Positions 21,420 to 32,533 of a stretch of DNA of 64,000 nt are shown piece by piece. Under the pieces are notes generated by a model that saw only the letters and a list, made by a program, of their open reading frames with translations, did no database searches and was not told where the DNA came from. How positions within the stretch are numbered: the first letter of the stretch is position 1; each line of letters starts with the position of its first letter. Source of the stretch: Erythroxylum novogranatense (lineage: Eukaryota > Streptophyta > Magnoliopsida > Malpighiales > Erythroxylaceae); NCBI GenBank assembly GCA_029891385.1, contig CM057224.1, positions 31,625,005 through 31,689,004 on the forward strand, in the 5' to 3' direction. Made by a program: the position numbers and the translations under genes.

Positions 21420-23060
21420 ATGGTGGAATCACACACGATATTGCGAAGGAGCCTCGGTCACCGACATCCAAAGATTCAATGGTGAAGACTACCACTATTG
21501 GAAGGATCGGATGAGAATGTTTATCGAGTCTACTCACATTGTCCTTTGGGACATCATCGAGAATGGACCTTACACACCAAGATGATGATAAAATCCAATT
21601 CCACGAGAAAGATGGACAATGAAGCGAAAGCAAGATTTCAACTAAACTCCAAAGCGAAATTTTTCTTGAGTTGTGCATCGAAAGCGTAGCGAGTATGACA
21701 AAGTGCATGGATGCGATATTGCCAAAGAAATGTGGGATACATTATCAATTGCACATGAAGGAACAAATCAAGTGAAGGAGTCCAAGATAAGTATTTTGGT
21801 GCATCGATCGAAGTTATTCAAGATGAAAGAAGAAGAGACCATTGATCAAATGTTTGGAAGATTCCAAACAATTGTTAATGGGCTAAAAGCTCTTGGAAGA
21901 ACGCATAAAGCAGTCCAAGACCATGTTCGAAAGATTTTGAGGAGTCTCCAAAAGATGGAGACCCAAAGTAATCTACTTGATAAGAAGCCAAAGACCTAAG
22001 CGCATCAAGCTTGATGAATTGCTTGGATCGTTGAAGATACACGAAGTAGAGCTTGATGCGGAAGATAAGCCCAAAAGGAGAAGTCCATAGCGCTCAAGCA
22101 AGTCAAAAGAATCACAAAATCCGAAAAAGAAAACAAAAGGAATACATCAAAGGCGTTAAAGATTGAAGAAGCAAAGGATGATGATTCCAAAGAAGTCGAA
22201 TCAATCAAGTGATGAAGACGATGAGCTATCTTTCATTTCAAGAAAGATAAGAAGAATGTGGAAAAGAAGTCCAAAGGAAATTCAACATGTAGAAGGAACA
22301 AATGCAAAGACGATGAAAAGTTGATAAAGCATCCATTACCGTTATGGATGCAAGAAGCCAGGACATTACAAGTCCGAGTGTCCAATGTTGAAAAGATAAC
22401 CCAGAAGGAGTAGAGATAACAAGAAAAGCATGATGGCAACGTGGGAAGATCTGGATTCATCGTAATCGATACAAGTTCACAAGCGTCGAACATGCTAACA
22501 TATGTCCGTAGTCAAGAAGAAAGTGATGAGGAGGTAACTTCCACTATAATGATATACAAGATGCATATTCGTAATTGTTAGAGGATTCTCATGCTATTCG
22601 AAACAAAGACAAGTCGTTGAAGAAGAAATATGTAGAAAACCTCAAACATACTCATGAGATAGAGAGTGAGAATATAAGTTTGAGAAAGCAAGTTGAGGAA
22701 TTGAATAACAACAAAGTTGTAGATAGATCTCAAGAGATTAATCAATTGAAACGAGAATTAATAATCTCTCAATTGATCTAGCTAAATTTACGATAGTACA
22801 AAAAGATGAATGAAATGATAGGAGAATCTGAGACATCCGAGGGATAAAAGCTGGATTAGGGTTTACTAAAAATAAGCCCCAAAGATTACGTAGTAAAATC
22901 GGTTGCTCAAAAAATAAGAAAAGATATCAATCGATTTTCGGAAAGGTCATCAACATTATCATTCTACACATCATTATCATTCATTACATCGATTAACCCT
23001 AAAGGACCCAAGAGAATCAGGTACCTAAAATAAAATAATATCTCCATAGAAATCCTTCGT
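21420..23060 (+). pseudogene. D gag, frameshifted
   Basis: ATG 21420 opens a frame corresponding to MVESHT; the next codons drift out of frame. Recognisable parts are YHYWKDRM.MFIEST (about 21490-21540), the UBN2 core at 21673-21999 (KEMWDTLSIAHEGTNQVKESKISIL, MFGRFQTIVNGLKALGRTHKAVQDHVRKIL), a zinc-knuckle remnant near 22345 reading RYGCKKPGHYKSEC with the first Cys changed to Arg, and a coiled-coil tail at 22575-22781 (KKKYVENLKHTHEIESENISLRKQ). The first-Cys change is a CTG-to-CCG difference and may be a sequence error. Confidence 0.85.
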
Positions 23061-24360
23061 TGGAAGAACCAAAGAAGCACCATTGGTATATGGACGGTGG
23101 ATGCTCGTGTCACATGACGGAAACAAGTCTATGTTCCTAGATCTTCAAGACAAGAAAGGAGGATCAAGAACTTTGGAGACAACCAACAAGGAAAGATAAT
23201 CGGGTTTGGTAAGATTGGTAAGAATTTCATGCATGCATTAATAACGTCTTACTAGTTGATGGTCTAAAGCATAACTTGATAAGTATTAGTCAATTATGTG
23301 ATTACGGTTTTGAAGTTTCTTTTAATCAAAAATTTTGTGAAGTCAGAAACAAAGATGGTTCCATCTTCTTTTCAGCCAAAAGACGAAACAATCTTTATAA
23401 AATTGATTTAGACGATTTTCAGTCTCAAAATATTTCATGTTTTTATCTATCAAGATGAAAGACGATCCGCATAAAAACTAGGTCATGTCGGTTTTAAACA
23501 TATTTCAAAACTTTTGAAACATGATTTGGTAAAAGGTTTGCCACAAATTGCTTTTGACAAAGATTTCTTTTGTGAAAGTTGTCAGAAAGGGAAACAAGTT
23601 AAAACCTCTTTCTCTTCAAAACATTTCATAACTTCTTCTAGACCACTTGAGTTGTTACATATGGACTTATTTGGTCCAACAAGAACAATAAGTCTTGGTG
23701 GAAAGAAGTATGGACTTGTGATTGTTGATAATTTTACAAGGTTTTGTTGGATACTTTTCTATCACATAAAGATGAGTCTTTCAAGTGTTTTAGAAACCTT
23801 TCCATGAGATTACAAAATGAAAGAGGAATGTCTATAGCAAGCATAAGGAGTGATCATGGAGGAGAATTTGAAAATGAGAAGTTCAGAGTATTCTCAAAGA
23901 AAAGGAATTTTCATAACTTCTACTCCCCAAGGACTCCACAAAGAGAATGGAGTTGTTGAGAGGAAGAATAGGGCGATTCAAGAGATGGCAAGAACAATGT
24001 TGTGCGAGATGAATCTTCCTAAATACTTCAAGCGTAAGCATCAATACAACATGCTACATTCGAATAGAGTCTTCTGCGACCAATCTTGAAGAAAACTCCT
24101 ATGAGTTGTGGAATGGAAGGAGACCAAACATTTCTTATTTCCATCCTTTTGGCTGCAAGTGCACTTTTACTCAACACAAAGGAAGCTCTGGACAAATTTG
24201 ATGCGAAGACACTTTCAGAATTTTTCTAGGCTATTCTCTCACTTCAAAGGCATTTAGAGTCTTCAACCTCACCTCAAAGACTTGAAGAAACTATTCACGT
24301 TAAGTTCGATGATAGCTCTCAACCCAATAAGGAAGAGGAATCGGAAGATGATCTTTATTA
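23061..24360 (+). pseudogene. D protease and integrase, frameshifted
   Basis: The protease motif at about 23090 reads HWYMDGGCS where the family has DSG; the change is CAG to CGG. Then come ISQLCDYGFEVSFNQKFCEVRNKDGS (23276-23458), the integrase zinc region (CESCQKGKQVKTSFSSK, about 23575-23620) and the core. The core shows Asp in MDLFGP (about 23662), Asp in RSDHGGEF (about 23850) and Glu in NGVVERKN (about 23957). Frame changes occur near 23460, 23760, 23900 and 24040. It ends in the GCKC linker toward RT. DNA integration is the inferred family role. Confidence 0.85.
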
Positions 24361-24649
24361 CGATGCCTGACGCAGTTGTAAGGAAGTATCTTCATCAGAA
24401 TACTTCATGATGAAAAGATGATATCTCTAAGAATTTTGAGTTAAAGAAAGATTGGAGATACAAAGCTCTCATCCTAAAGAGTCAATTATCGGAGAAACCT
24501 CAGAAGGTGTAAGAACAAGGTCCAAGTTCAGAAGAGAAGCCAACGTGGCATTTATATCTGAAGTAGAACCTAAAAAGATTGATGAAGCTCTAAAAGATGA
24601 AGCATGGATATTAGCTATGCAAGAGGAGTTGAATCAATTCAGTAGGAAT
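24361..24649 (+). pseudogene. D RT N-terminal part, cut by E
   Basis: Start of the reverse transcriptase region: [56 protein letters not shown]. The frame stops right at the insertion of E (after 24649), and the remainder begins at 34331. Alignment with B (about 56210-56405) places the break in the [10 protein letters not shown] segment. Confidence 0.9.
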
Positions 24650-26450
24650 TGTTAGAGTAGTGCCCTAAAGGCAATCCCCTTTAGCGCTTTTTGTTCATAG
24701 TCATGTACAGACTTTATGAATAAATAAAAAAAGGCATGTTTCATTTATTTGATATTCATTTTGTTATGAATTGATATTGATCTTTAATCAAATTAATGAA
24801 GTCCATGATATATGACATAGCATGAAGGAAATTATGATGTGATCATAATCCTGAGATTCCTATCATGTGCAATTATGTCAAGATATCTAAATTCTCCTAG
24901 TCATAGGATTAATGAGATTGGACATCATTAATCCCACGCACTAGATATGTCATACTCCTTGATTGGATCAAGCGGTGGATCTCAAAACGTAAATATGAGA
25001 CATTTAGAGTTGACATATGGATGCTTACTAGTCGTAGTAAGTTCATTGATGACCGCCATGAGATCATCACATGGATTTAATGTCGGTGATAATCTCATCA
25101 TAGCAATGGTGCAAGTATCCTTAGACTTGAGGTACTCGAGGATATCTTGATACTTGATCCTGCATTTTGACTCCATTCCTTGTGGCCTTCCGAGGTTACT
25201 CATAGGGTGGTGCTTGGAGTACAGTTTGAGGTATTCAAGGTAATTGAGTAGCCAATAAGGATTCATCATACAGAAACGTAAGAGATACTCGCCTCTTATC
25301 AGATCATTACTTTAAGTCTCTGGCGAGCATGACTATGTCATGAAGAGTGTCTTCATGGACATATAAAGTAATGAGTCCTCGACAGAACCGATTTCACTGG
25401 GCTAGACTTAGTCTAGTAAGAGTTGACATATTAGCCATACTCATAACCAAGTGGGGTATAGGATGATGAAAGGACTAATTGCACAAGAATTGTCTATGGA
25501 AGGGTTAGTGATCCGTTCGTGATGAATTCATCAAACCGATTACTTTCCGGTCAATTGGGGTCATGATGTGTTGCTAGATACCGCTCATGACTTGCTCGAT
25601 TAATTGTTAATCTAAGTGGCCAACATAACCGAAACCTAAAGGGTCACACGATAAGAGTGTTTCAGAGAATCAGAAATAGTAATTGGACAGAGTTCCAATT
25701 ATGGAGAGCATTAGATTAAATGGATCCCAATGGGATTGGGATATGTCCCGATGAGATCGCAATATCAATATTGCTAAGAAAGGTTTTCCGGTCATTTCAA
25801 AGATCGGAGCCGATAAGGCGTGTAGGACCGACCCCAGTTGGACTGGACCTTAGCAAATATATTCTAATTAATTAATTAAGTAATTAATTAATTAATTATT
25901 ATATATATATATGTACATGCACGTGGAAGGAGAGGAAGGAGGCTTTAAGTTTAACTTTATATATATATATATATATATATATAAAACGTGGAAGCCTCTC
26001 ATCCAAGCCTTTTAATATGTCTTTTAAATGTTAACAAGACATATAAAAGGGGAAAATGGAAGATGATGGTCGTAGGTTTTATGAAAGGAAGAGAAAAGAA
26101 AGCTTAAGTGTTAAGCTTTGTAAAGAAAGTTTGATTTTCTTCTTCTTCATCAAGCCATCATCGATTTCTTCTCTTCTCGAAGCACAAGGTTCCAACGTTT
26201 TCTCAAGCTCTCCAGGACAGAGGTAGGGTCTAGCAGCTCTTATTCTGTTTTAGCTATTCCCGGGTCAAAAGGGTTTGACTCGGTTAGGTTTTCTGATCTC
26301 TGCGTGGATACCTTTAGAGATAGTCTCTATTGGCTATTCAGGTTTGAGGTTTTCATACCGACACCGGGATCCTGGGTTTCGGGAAGGTCCAGGAATAAAA
26401 ATTTTGTTTCGCTGCTGGAACATGTGATGTTCCTCCGGGATTTTCCTACA
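24650..26450 (+). repeat. 5' LTR of E
   Basis: Paired with 32534-34325. An AT-rich stretch and a (TA)n run near 25960-25985 lie where A has its AT-rich promoter-like block. The LTR is clearly related to that of A but diverged, mostly in the middle. Confidence 0.92.
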
Positions 26451-26451
26451 G

Positions 26452-26464
26452 TGGTATCGAGAGA
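26452..26464 (+). promoter_or_regulatory. Primer binding site of E, altered
   Basis: TGGTATCGAGAGA at the position of TGGTATCAGAGCC in A. The change again falls at CAG, so either the site is damaged or the base calls are wrong. Confidence 0.7.
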
Positions 26465-27574
26465 GTGCGTGTCGTGTATGAAGCTTTAACTGAAGCTAGA
26501 TCATAAACCCTAATTGCTTGTGATGCTGTAGCATGTATTCTGTTCAGATTTCGAATTGCTATAGAGATAGGGTTTTCGAAATTTTTCTGCCCAGAAATGT
26601 TCATAACATGTTAGAGAATATGTCTATGAATTTTCAGAATTTATCGATTTGATTAGATAAAGTTTTGCTAATTATTTCCCTAAGCTTACAGATGCTGTTT
26701 TTGAAACGATTCTGTGAACAGGCAGTAGTATAAAATCAAGAATAAATTCTAGAAAAATTTTTTTCTGGATTTTCCTTCACCTACATGTCTCTAAGATGTT
26801 GGTAAATGTCTGTGAGCATGGAAATTGGATTTCAAGGTGATTGGATATTTATTTTCGATTTTATTCTATGCTGTTGGGAATTGCTGTGTTGATGAACACA
26901 GAATTTTAATCGGTTTTGTTATTTTTTTTGACTGAGTTTTTAATGGCCTAAAATCCTGAAAAAATTCAGGTAGCATGTTCTGAACATGTAGTAACCTATA
27001 TAATGTTCTCAGAATTTATTGAAATTTTTTGATTGATCATTTCAAGCAATGTACAGAACTGGACAGTTTTGGTGAAAATTGTTGGGACTGTTTTGCTTGG
27101 CTTGATTGAGTTTGCTTTTTCAATTCCAATGCCTTGCAGCATTTTTAATGTGATTAAAAATGTGTTATATTGATGTAGTATGATTTCCAAATTGAATTGC
27201 TTGAATTTGCTTTTCCAAGAATTTTTGAATGCCGAATTGGTCACATTTGTATCTCGTTGGTATATTTCATTTTCTTGCTTGTTTTGGCCGTCACAATTTT
27301 TGTGACAAGTGCCGGAGTAGTTTTGAGAGTGTATACACTAGCTAGAGATGCTTAGGGTGATAATTTGGGTGTTCCTAAATTATTTGGAAATCTTAGAGTT
27401 ATGACTCATTTCAAGCTTTTCATATAGTTTAACTATTTAAGGCATTCATGGATCAATGAAGTGTTCATTGATACATCAACTAACAGATATTACCTTAGGT
27501 ATGATGGTATTGTGAATTGGAATTGCATTGATTGAGGAATTAGCCGATTAGAAATAATAGCAATCTTGCAGAAT

Positions 27575-27835
27575 AAGTCGACTTGTTTGCTACATAAGTC
27601 GACTTGTTTTCAGCATAAGTCGACTTGTTTGCTATATAAGTCGACTTGTTTGCAGGATAAGTCGACTTGTTTTCTGGATAAGTCGACTTGTTCAAGATTT
27701 CAGTATAAGTCGACTTGTAGCTTCTTGTAAGTCGACTTATACATGGGCAGGTGAAATAAGTCGACTTGTGTCATACAAGTCGACTTGTGTGTGGGCAGAA
27801 GCATAAGGTGACTTGCATTTGATGAAAGTCGACTT
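27575..27835 (+). repeat. AAGTCGACTT palindrome array in E leader
   Basis: Eleven exact AAGTCGACTT copies and one degenerate copy, the early ones at a spacing of about 18 bp with TGTTTGC-type spacers. It corresponds to the eight-copy array of A. Confidence 0.95.
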
Positions 27836-28034
27836 GTGACATGCTCAGGTTGGATGATGGATGATTATAAGGATTGATTCAATTTGATTGATGAAACCTA
27901 AATCATGCCATATAGTCCTAGCGACTATGATCCTTCAGCTTGGAGTCTAGAGTTTCTAAATCCCTCCTCGGTATATGAAAACTAACGCCTTCCATTAATA
28001 TGGTAAGAACTAGAGTTCTTATAGGGATGGGTTG

Positions 28035-28416
28035 TTGGGTAAACCCAAGCTCACTCTATACGGATATGTTCGAACCATGAAAATATGATTTTCTGATTAA
28101 TGGGTTGGTTTTCACTGGAAGCGTTGGTTTGTTGAGTAAACTCAAGGTCAACGTGGACAGAGGCGAAATTGGGTAGCATACATCGGATGTATGCGCATCA
28201 AAGAGTTGATACCCAATGTAAGTGCATACATCAACAAGTTGATAGCCGATCGATAGTTGTGTCTAAGATGTAATTGGTATATCTGATACCTCCCGAGACA
28301 TAAGGTGGCTTGTTGGGTAAACCCAAGGTCATTCTCAATGTCGGTTATCGATGATGTAATTGGTATGTTCGATACCTACCGATTGACCTAAGTTATGGCT
28401 TGTTGGGTAAACCCAA
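28035..28416 (+). repeat. Four repeated hairpins in E leader
   Basis: TTGGG-TAAA-CCCAA at 28035-28048, 28313-28326 and 28403-28416, and TTGAG-TAAA-CTCAA at 28132-28145. The order and flanks match the four hairpins in A, which use TTGAG/CTCAA with a CTAAC loop. Confidence 0.85.
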
Positions 28417-28606
28417 GGTCATTCTTAGCAATATCGGATATCGACCCACTAGGACATTATGTCACTTTGTTTCTTTGGATTCGTAATGAGGGTTATGGAT
28501 TCTATGAAACTAGTAGGAGCTTTTTGCATATCATTTAAGTCCTTATGATTATGCAGCTATTCCTATTCTAACATTCTTCCTCTCTATCCGTGTAGGTTGT
28601 TTGAAA

Positions 28607-29480
28607 ATGTCGTCAAGTGTGAATCTTCGCTCACTTATGGATTCCAACAAGTTAACTGGACCGAATTTTCTTGACTAGTTAAGGAATCTGAGAATAGTTC
28701 TCAGATCTGAAAGTCTGGGATATATCCTAGATTTTCCGCTTCGGATGCACTCTTTGCCGATGCTTGATGATGATTAGAAGGCGTAGAGTAAGCATCTAAA
28801 GGACGATGACATGGCGACTTGCATTATGCTTGCGTCGATGTCACCGAGTGCTATGAAGCAAAGACGAGTCCATGGATGCTCATACTATAGTTTTCATCTT
28901 AGGGAGCTGTTTGACGAGCAAGCCCGGTCCGAAAGGTTCGAGACCTCAAGGCTTCTCTTCACTACAAAGATGGCTCGGGGACATCTCACCGCATGCGTCG
29001 CCTCGAAGATGAATGGCTATATTGAGCGATTGGCCGTCTTAGGTTTTGAATGAATCATGAATTAAGTATAGACTTAATTTGGTTGATTGTCCGACGAGCT
29101 ATGCACAGTTAGTGCTAAACTATCGGATGAACCAAATATCCACTACAATACTCGAGTGATCAATCTCTTTCAAGATACGGTGCGAGACTATCAAGAGTGA
29201 TAGTAAGCAAGTGCTGGTGGTTGCTTCTTCATCTTTTGGGTCCAAGAAGAAGAAGAACCCAAAGAAGAAGAAGGCAAAGAAACCAAAGGGAGGCGCCATC
29301 AAGAAGAAGACCAAAGAAGCTGCCCCAAAAGGAACTTGCTTCCATTGCGGTAAAGATGGCCATTGGAGGCACAATTACAAAGTCTATCTGGAGTCGCTGA
29401 AGCAGAAGAAAGCATCAGATGCCTCGACTACTTCAGGTTTGTATGTCATTGAAGTTAATCTTATCGATCACAACATCCGG
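28607..29480 (+). pseudogene. E gag (UBN2-type), frameshifted
   Basis: ATG 28607 begins MSSSVNLRSLMDSNKLTGPN, the N-terminus usual for this copia gag type. A stop appears at the DW position (GACTAG). Open fragments are 28811-29053 (ATCIMLASMSP, LRELFDEQARSERFETSRLL, MNGYIERLAVLGF) and 29211-29543. The latter has a lysine-rich KKKKNPKKKKAKK linker and the zinc knuckle CFHCGKDGHWRHNY, in which the last Cys is Tyr. Substituting the fourth ligand would impair zinc binding if real. Confidence 0.85.
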
Positions 29481-30884
29481 TATTTGATCTTGGTTGTGGC
29501 TCACACATATGCAATGATATCACGTGGCCTCGTGGGACGATGAGGCAACTCATGAAGGGAGAAGTAGACCTACGTGTTGGAAATGGAGCAAGAGTTCTTG
29601 CATTAGCCGTAGGAACCTATGTTTTGTCTCTCCTTCTTGGGCTTGTACCGAATTGGATGATTGTTATTTTGTACTGTTTGACAAAGAATATATTATACAT
29701 TTCTTTGTCGAATAGATTTGGATTCCATATGAATTTTAATAGCAATGGTTGTTCTATTAATTCTAATGGAATGCTTTATGGAACTGGTACATTGTGCAAT
29801 GGTATTTACATATTAGATATGTCTAATCCAATTTTAAATGTTAATGACACCAAATGGCATAAAAGAGATAATCTAAAGTCAACTTACTTATGGCATTGTC
29901 GGCTTGGCCATATAAATGAGACGCGCATTGCTAAGCTCCACAACAGTGGTAGTTTAGGGTCATTTGATTATGAATCATATGACACATGCGAATCTTGTTT
30001 ATTAGGCAAGATGACTAAGTTACCCTTCAAGGAAAGGGTGAACGAAAGCGATTGAGTATTAGACCTAATACATTCGGATGTATGCGGTCCGATGTCCATC
30101 CATGCCGAAGTGGTTATCGTTACTTCATTACCTTTATCGATGATTATTCACGATATGGGTACTTGTATCTGATGAGATACAAATCTGAAGCGTTTGAAAA
30201 GTTCAAACAATTCAGAAATGAAGTAGAAAACCAGCTTGGTAAAAGTATCAAGGCATTACGATCCGATCGTGGTGGAGAATACTTAGACCAACAGCTTACG
30301 GATTATCTCAGAGATAATGGCATTTTATCTCAGTGGACTCCTCCTTACACGCCGCAGCACAATGGTGTGGCTGAAAGGAGAAATCAAACCTTGTTGGACA
30401 TGGTACGATCAATGATGGGTTTCGCAAAGTTACCAAAATCGTTTTGGGGGTATGCGCTAGAGACATCTGTTTACTTGCTAAACAGAGTTCCCTCTAAGGC
30501 GATTGATGTTACTCCATATGAGATGTGGACTAACGAAAACCTTATCTTTCTCATTTGAAAGTATGGGGTTGTCACGCTTCGTGAAGCGGATTCGATCGAG
30601 ATAAGCTTGAAGCAAAGTCGACAAGTGTTTGTTTGTAGGATATCCTAAAGAGACCATGGGATATCAATTCTACCTTCGAGGAACAAAAGGTGTTTGTTTG
30701 AAGCATGCTGTCTTTTAGAGAAAGAGTTTCTTCCGCAAGAAGGCGGTGGGAACAAAGTCGAACTTAAAGAAGTTCAAGATGCTCAAACAAGCATGAGATC
30801 AATCGCTGAACACGAGGCGCCGCTCATTCAGATAAAGTAACAGTTCAACCTTCTGTTGCACACGAAGTTCGTAGGTCAAGTAGG
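29481..30884 (+). pseudogene. E protease and integrase; core open in one segment
   Basis: The protease motif near 29484 reads DLGCGSHICND, with Leu for the Thr of DTG. The 29540-30055 segment carries the integrase zinc domain: WHCRLGH near 29893 and CESCLLGKM near 29990. The 30052-30558 segment carries most of the catalytic core, with Asp in RSDRGGEY (30265) and Glu in NGVAERRN (30373), the normal 35-residue spacing. The first catalytic Asp (HSDVCGP, near 30075) lies in another frame because of a nearby deletion at a CAG. The C-terminal linker 30560-30884 is frameshifted although the same segment is open in A (6737-7168). Confidence 0.87.
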
Positions 30885-32021
30885 ATGCGCATTGTTCCCG
30901 AGAGATACGGATTTCTCGTAAGTGAACAGAATGACGTATTGCTCATAGAAAATGATGAGCCTGCTACCTATGAAGAGGTTCTGAAAAGTTCAGAGTCTGA
31001 AAAATGGCTTTATGCCATGAAAGCCGAAATGGATTCCATGTACATAAACCAAGTATGGACTTTGGTTGATGCACCTGAAGGGATAAAACCTATAGGGTGC
31101 AAATGGGTTTTCAAGAAGAAAACCGACATGGATGGTAATGTGATTACCTACAAAGCAAGGCTTGTGGCCAAAGGATTTCGTCAAAGACAAGGAGTTGACT
31201 ATGACGAGACCTTCAGCCCGGTAGCAATGCTTAAATCCATTCGGATACTCCTAGCCATTGTTGCTCATTATGATTATGAGATATGGCAAATGGATGTGAA
31301 GACAGCTTTCCTTAACGGAAATCTGGCCGAGGATGTGTATATGACACAACCAGAGGGCTTCACTTCCAATGATGGCGAAAAGGTATGCAAGCTTCAGAAA
31401 TCCATCTATGGATTGAAGCAAGCATCCAGGAGTTGGAACATCCGTTTTGATGAGTCAATCAAAGAGTTTGGTTTCTCACAAAATCCGGATGAACACTGTG
31501 TGTACAAAAAGGTTAATGGGAATGCAATCGTTTTTCTTGTACTATATGTAGATGACATACTGTTACTCGGAAACGATGTCTTAATGCTGCAATCAGTCAA
31601 AATTTGGTTGTCCAAGCAATTTGCGATGAAAGACCTTGGTGAAGCAACTTATATCCTTGGGATAAAGATCTATAGAGATAGATCAAAGAGGTTGCTTGGT
31701 CTTTCACAATCATCGTACATAGACAAGATGCTAAAAAGGTTTAGCATGGAGCAATCCAAGAGAGGGTATCTTCCCATTACTCATGGGATAACACTCTCGA
31801 AATCTATGTGTCCTAAGACACAAGATGAGAGGATTCGCATGGATCAGATCCCGTATGCATCTGCAGTAGGATCGATCATGTATGCTATGTTATGTACGAG
31901 GTCCGATGTATCGTATGCTCGAAAGTGTCACGAGCGGATACCAATCGGATCTGGTGAGGGTCCTTTGGTGGCTGTCAAGAATATCCTCAAGTACTTCGAA
32001 GGACTAAGGATGTTTTCTTGA
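30885..32021 (+). CDS. E reverse transcriptase domain, open but part of a broken pol
   Basis: A 378-codon open stretch covering essentially the whole copia RT (RVT_2) domain. It has IGCKWVFKKKTDMDGNV, the first catalytic Asp in QMDVKTAFLNG (residue 137), the IYGLKQASRSW block, the YVDD catalytic box (residues 221-224) and FAMKDLGEATYILGIKI. No catalytic residue is missing. The first Met is internal to pol and not a real start. Upstream and downstream pol is frameshifted. The last 30 or so residues (KCHERIPIGSGEG) look out of frame against A. In the element it would synthesise cDNA in virus-like particles. Confidence 0.88.
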   Translation: MRIVPERYGFLVSEQNDVLLIENDEPATYEEVLKSSESEKWLYAMKAEMDSMYINQVWTLVDAPEGIKPIGCKWVFKKKTDMDGNVITYKARLVAKGFRQRQGVDYDETFSPVAMLKSIRILLAIVAHYDYEIWQMDVKTAFLNGNLAEDVYMTQPEGFTSNDGEKVCKLQKSIYGLKQASRSWNIRFDESIKEFGFSQNPDEHCVYKKVNGNAIVFLVLYVDDILLLGNDVLMLQSVKIWLSKQFAMKDLGEATYILGIKIYRDRSKRLLGLSQSSYIDKMLKRFSMEQSKRGYLPITHGITLSKSMCPKTQDERIRMDQIPYASAVGSIMYAMLCTRSDVSYARKCHERIPIGSGEGPLVAVKNILKYFEGLRMFS

Positions 32022-32521
32022 TATATGGAGATGGAAATCTCCAAGTGGCGAACATCTGGATGCCGCCTAATCGACAAGGATGACTCAGATCCCAATCAGG
32101 TTATGTTTTCACGCTAAGCGGCGGAGCGATCGGTTGGAAGAGTTCCAAACAAGAGACGATCACGATTCGACGACCGAGGCGTACATTCTTTGCATCGAGG
32201 CGGCAAAGGAAGCTGTTTGGATCAAGAAATTCATTTCTGAACTTGGTGTGGTTCCTAGCTGTGATGGACCCATACAATTGTATTGTGACAACAATGGGGC
32301 TATTGCTCAGGCAAAAGAACCGAGGTCTCACCAACGATTTAAACACGTACTCCGCAGATATCATCTGATTCGAGAGATCATTGCTAGAGGTGATGTCGCG
32401 ATCGAGAGGATTCCCACAGAGCAGAACATTGCTGATCCGTTGACAAAGCCATTGTCACAGAAGAATTTTGATTCTCATGTACTCGCTTATGGTATTAGAT
32501 ACCAAGCGATTGGCTTTAGGT
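32022..32521 (+). pseudogene. E RNase H domain
   Basis: RNase H in the 32080-32544 frame: TTEAYI (one residue short of the usual TEAEYIA), EAAKEAVWIKKFISELGVVP, the catalytic Asp in YCDNNGAIA (near 32283), EPRSHQRFKHV, and ADPLTKPLSQKNF at the end. The N-terminal part (GYSDADWA type) is damaged in 32022-32110. It would remove template RNA after cDNA synthesis. Confidence 0.83.
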
Positions 32522-32533
32522 CAGTGGGAGATT
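32522..32533 (+). promoter_or_regulatory. Polypurine tract of E
   Basis: CAGTGGGAGATT immediately before TGTTAGAG of the 3' LTR, equivalent to 8698-8708 in A. Confidence 0.75.

Larger units (their letters stand above)
26451..28606 (+). other. Long structured leader of E
   Basis: About 2.15 kb before the gag ATG, without a credible coding frame and collinear with 2762-4846 in A. It contains a palindrome array (27575-27835), an ATAGTC...GACTAT hairpin (27912-27928) and four repeated hairpins (28035-28416). Confidence 0.7.

Noticed and set aside
25961..25985. (TA)n run as a distinct regulatory element
   Set aside because: Simple microsatellite in the E LTRs, with different length in each copy.
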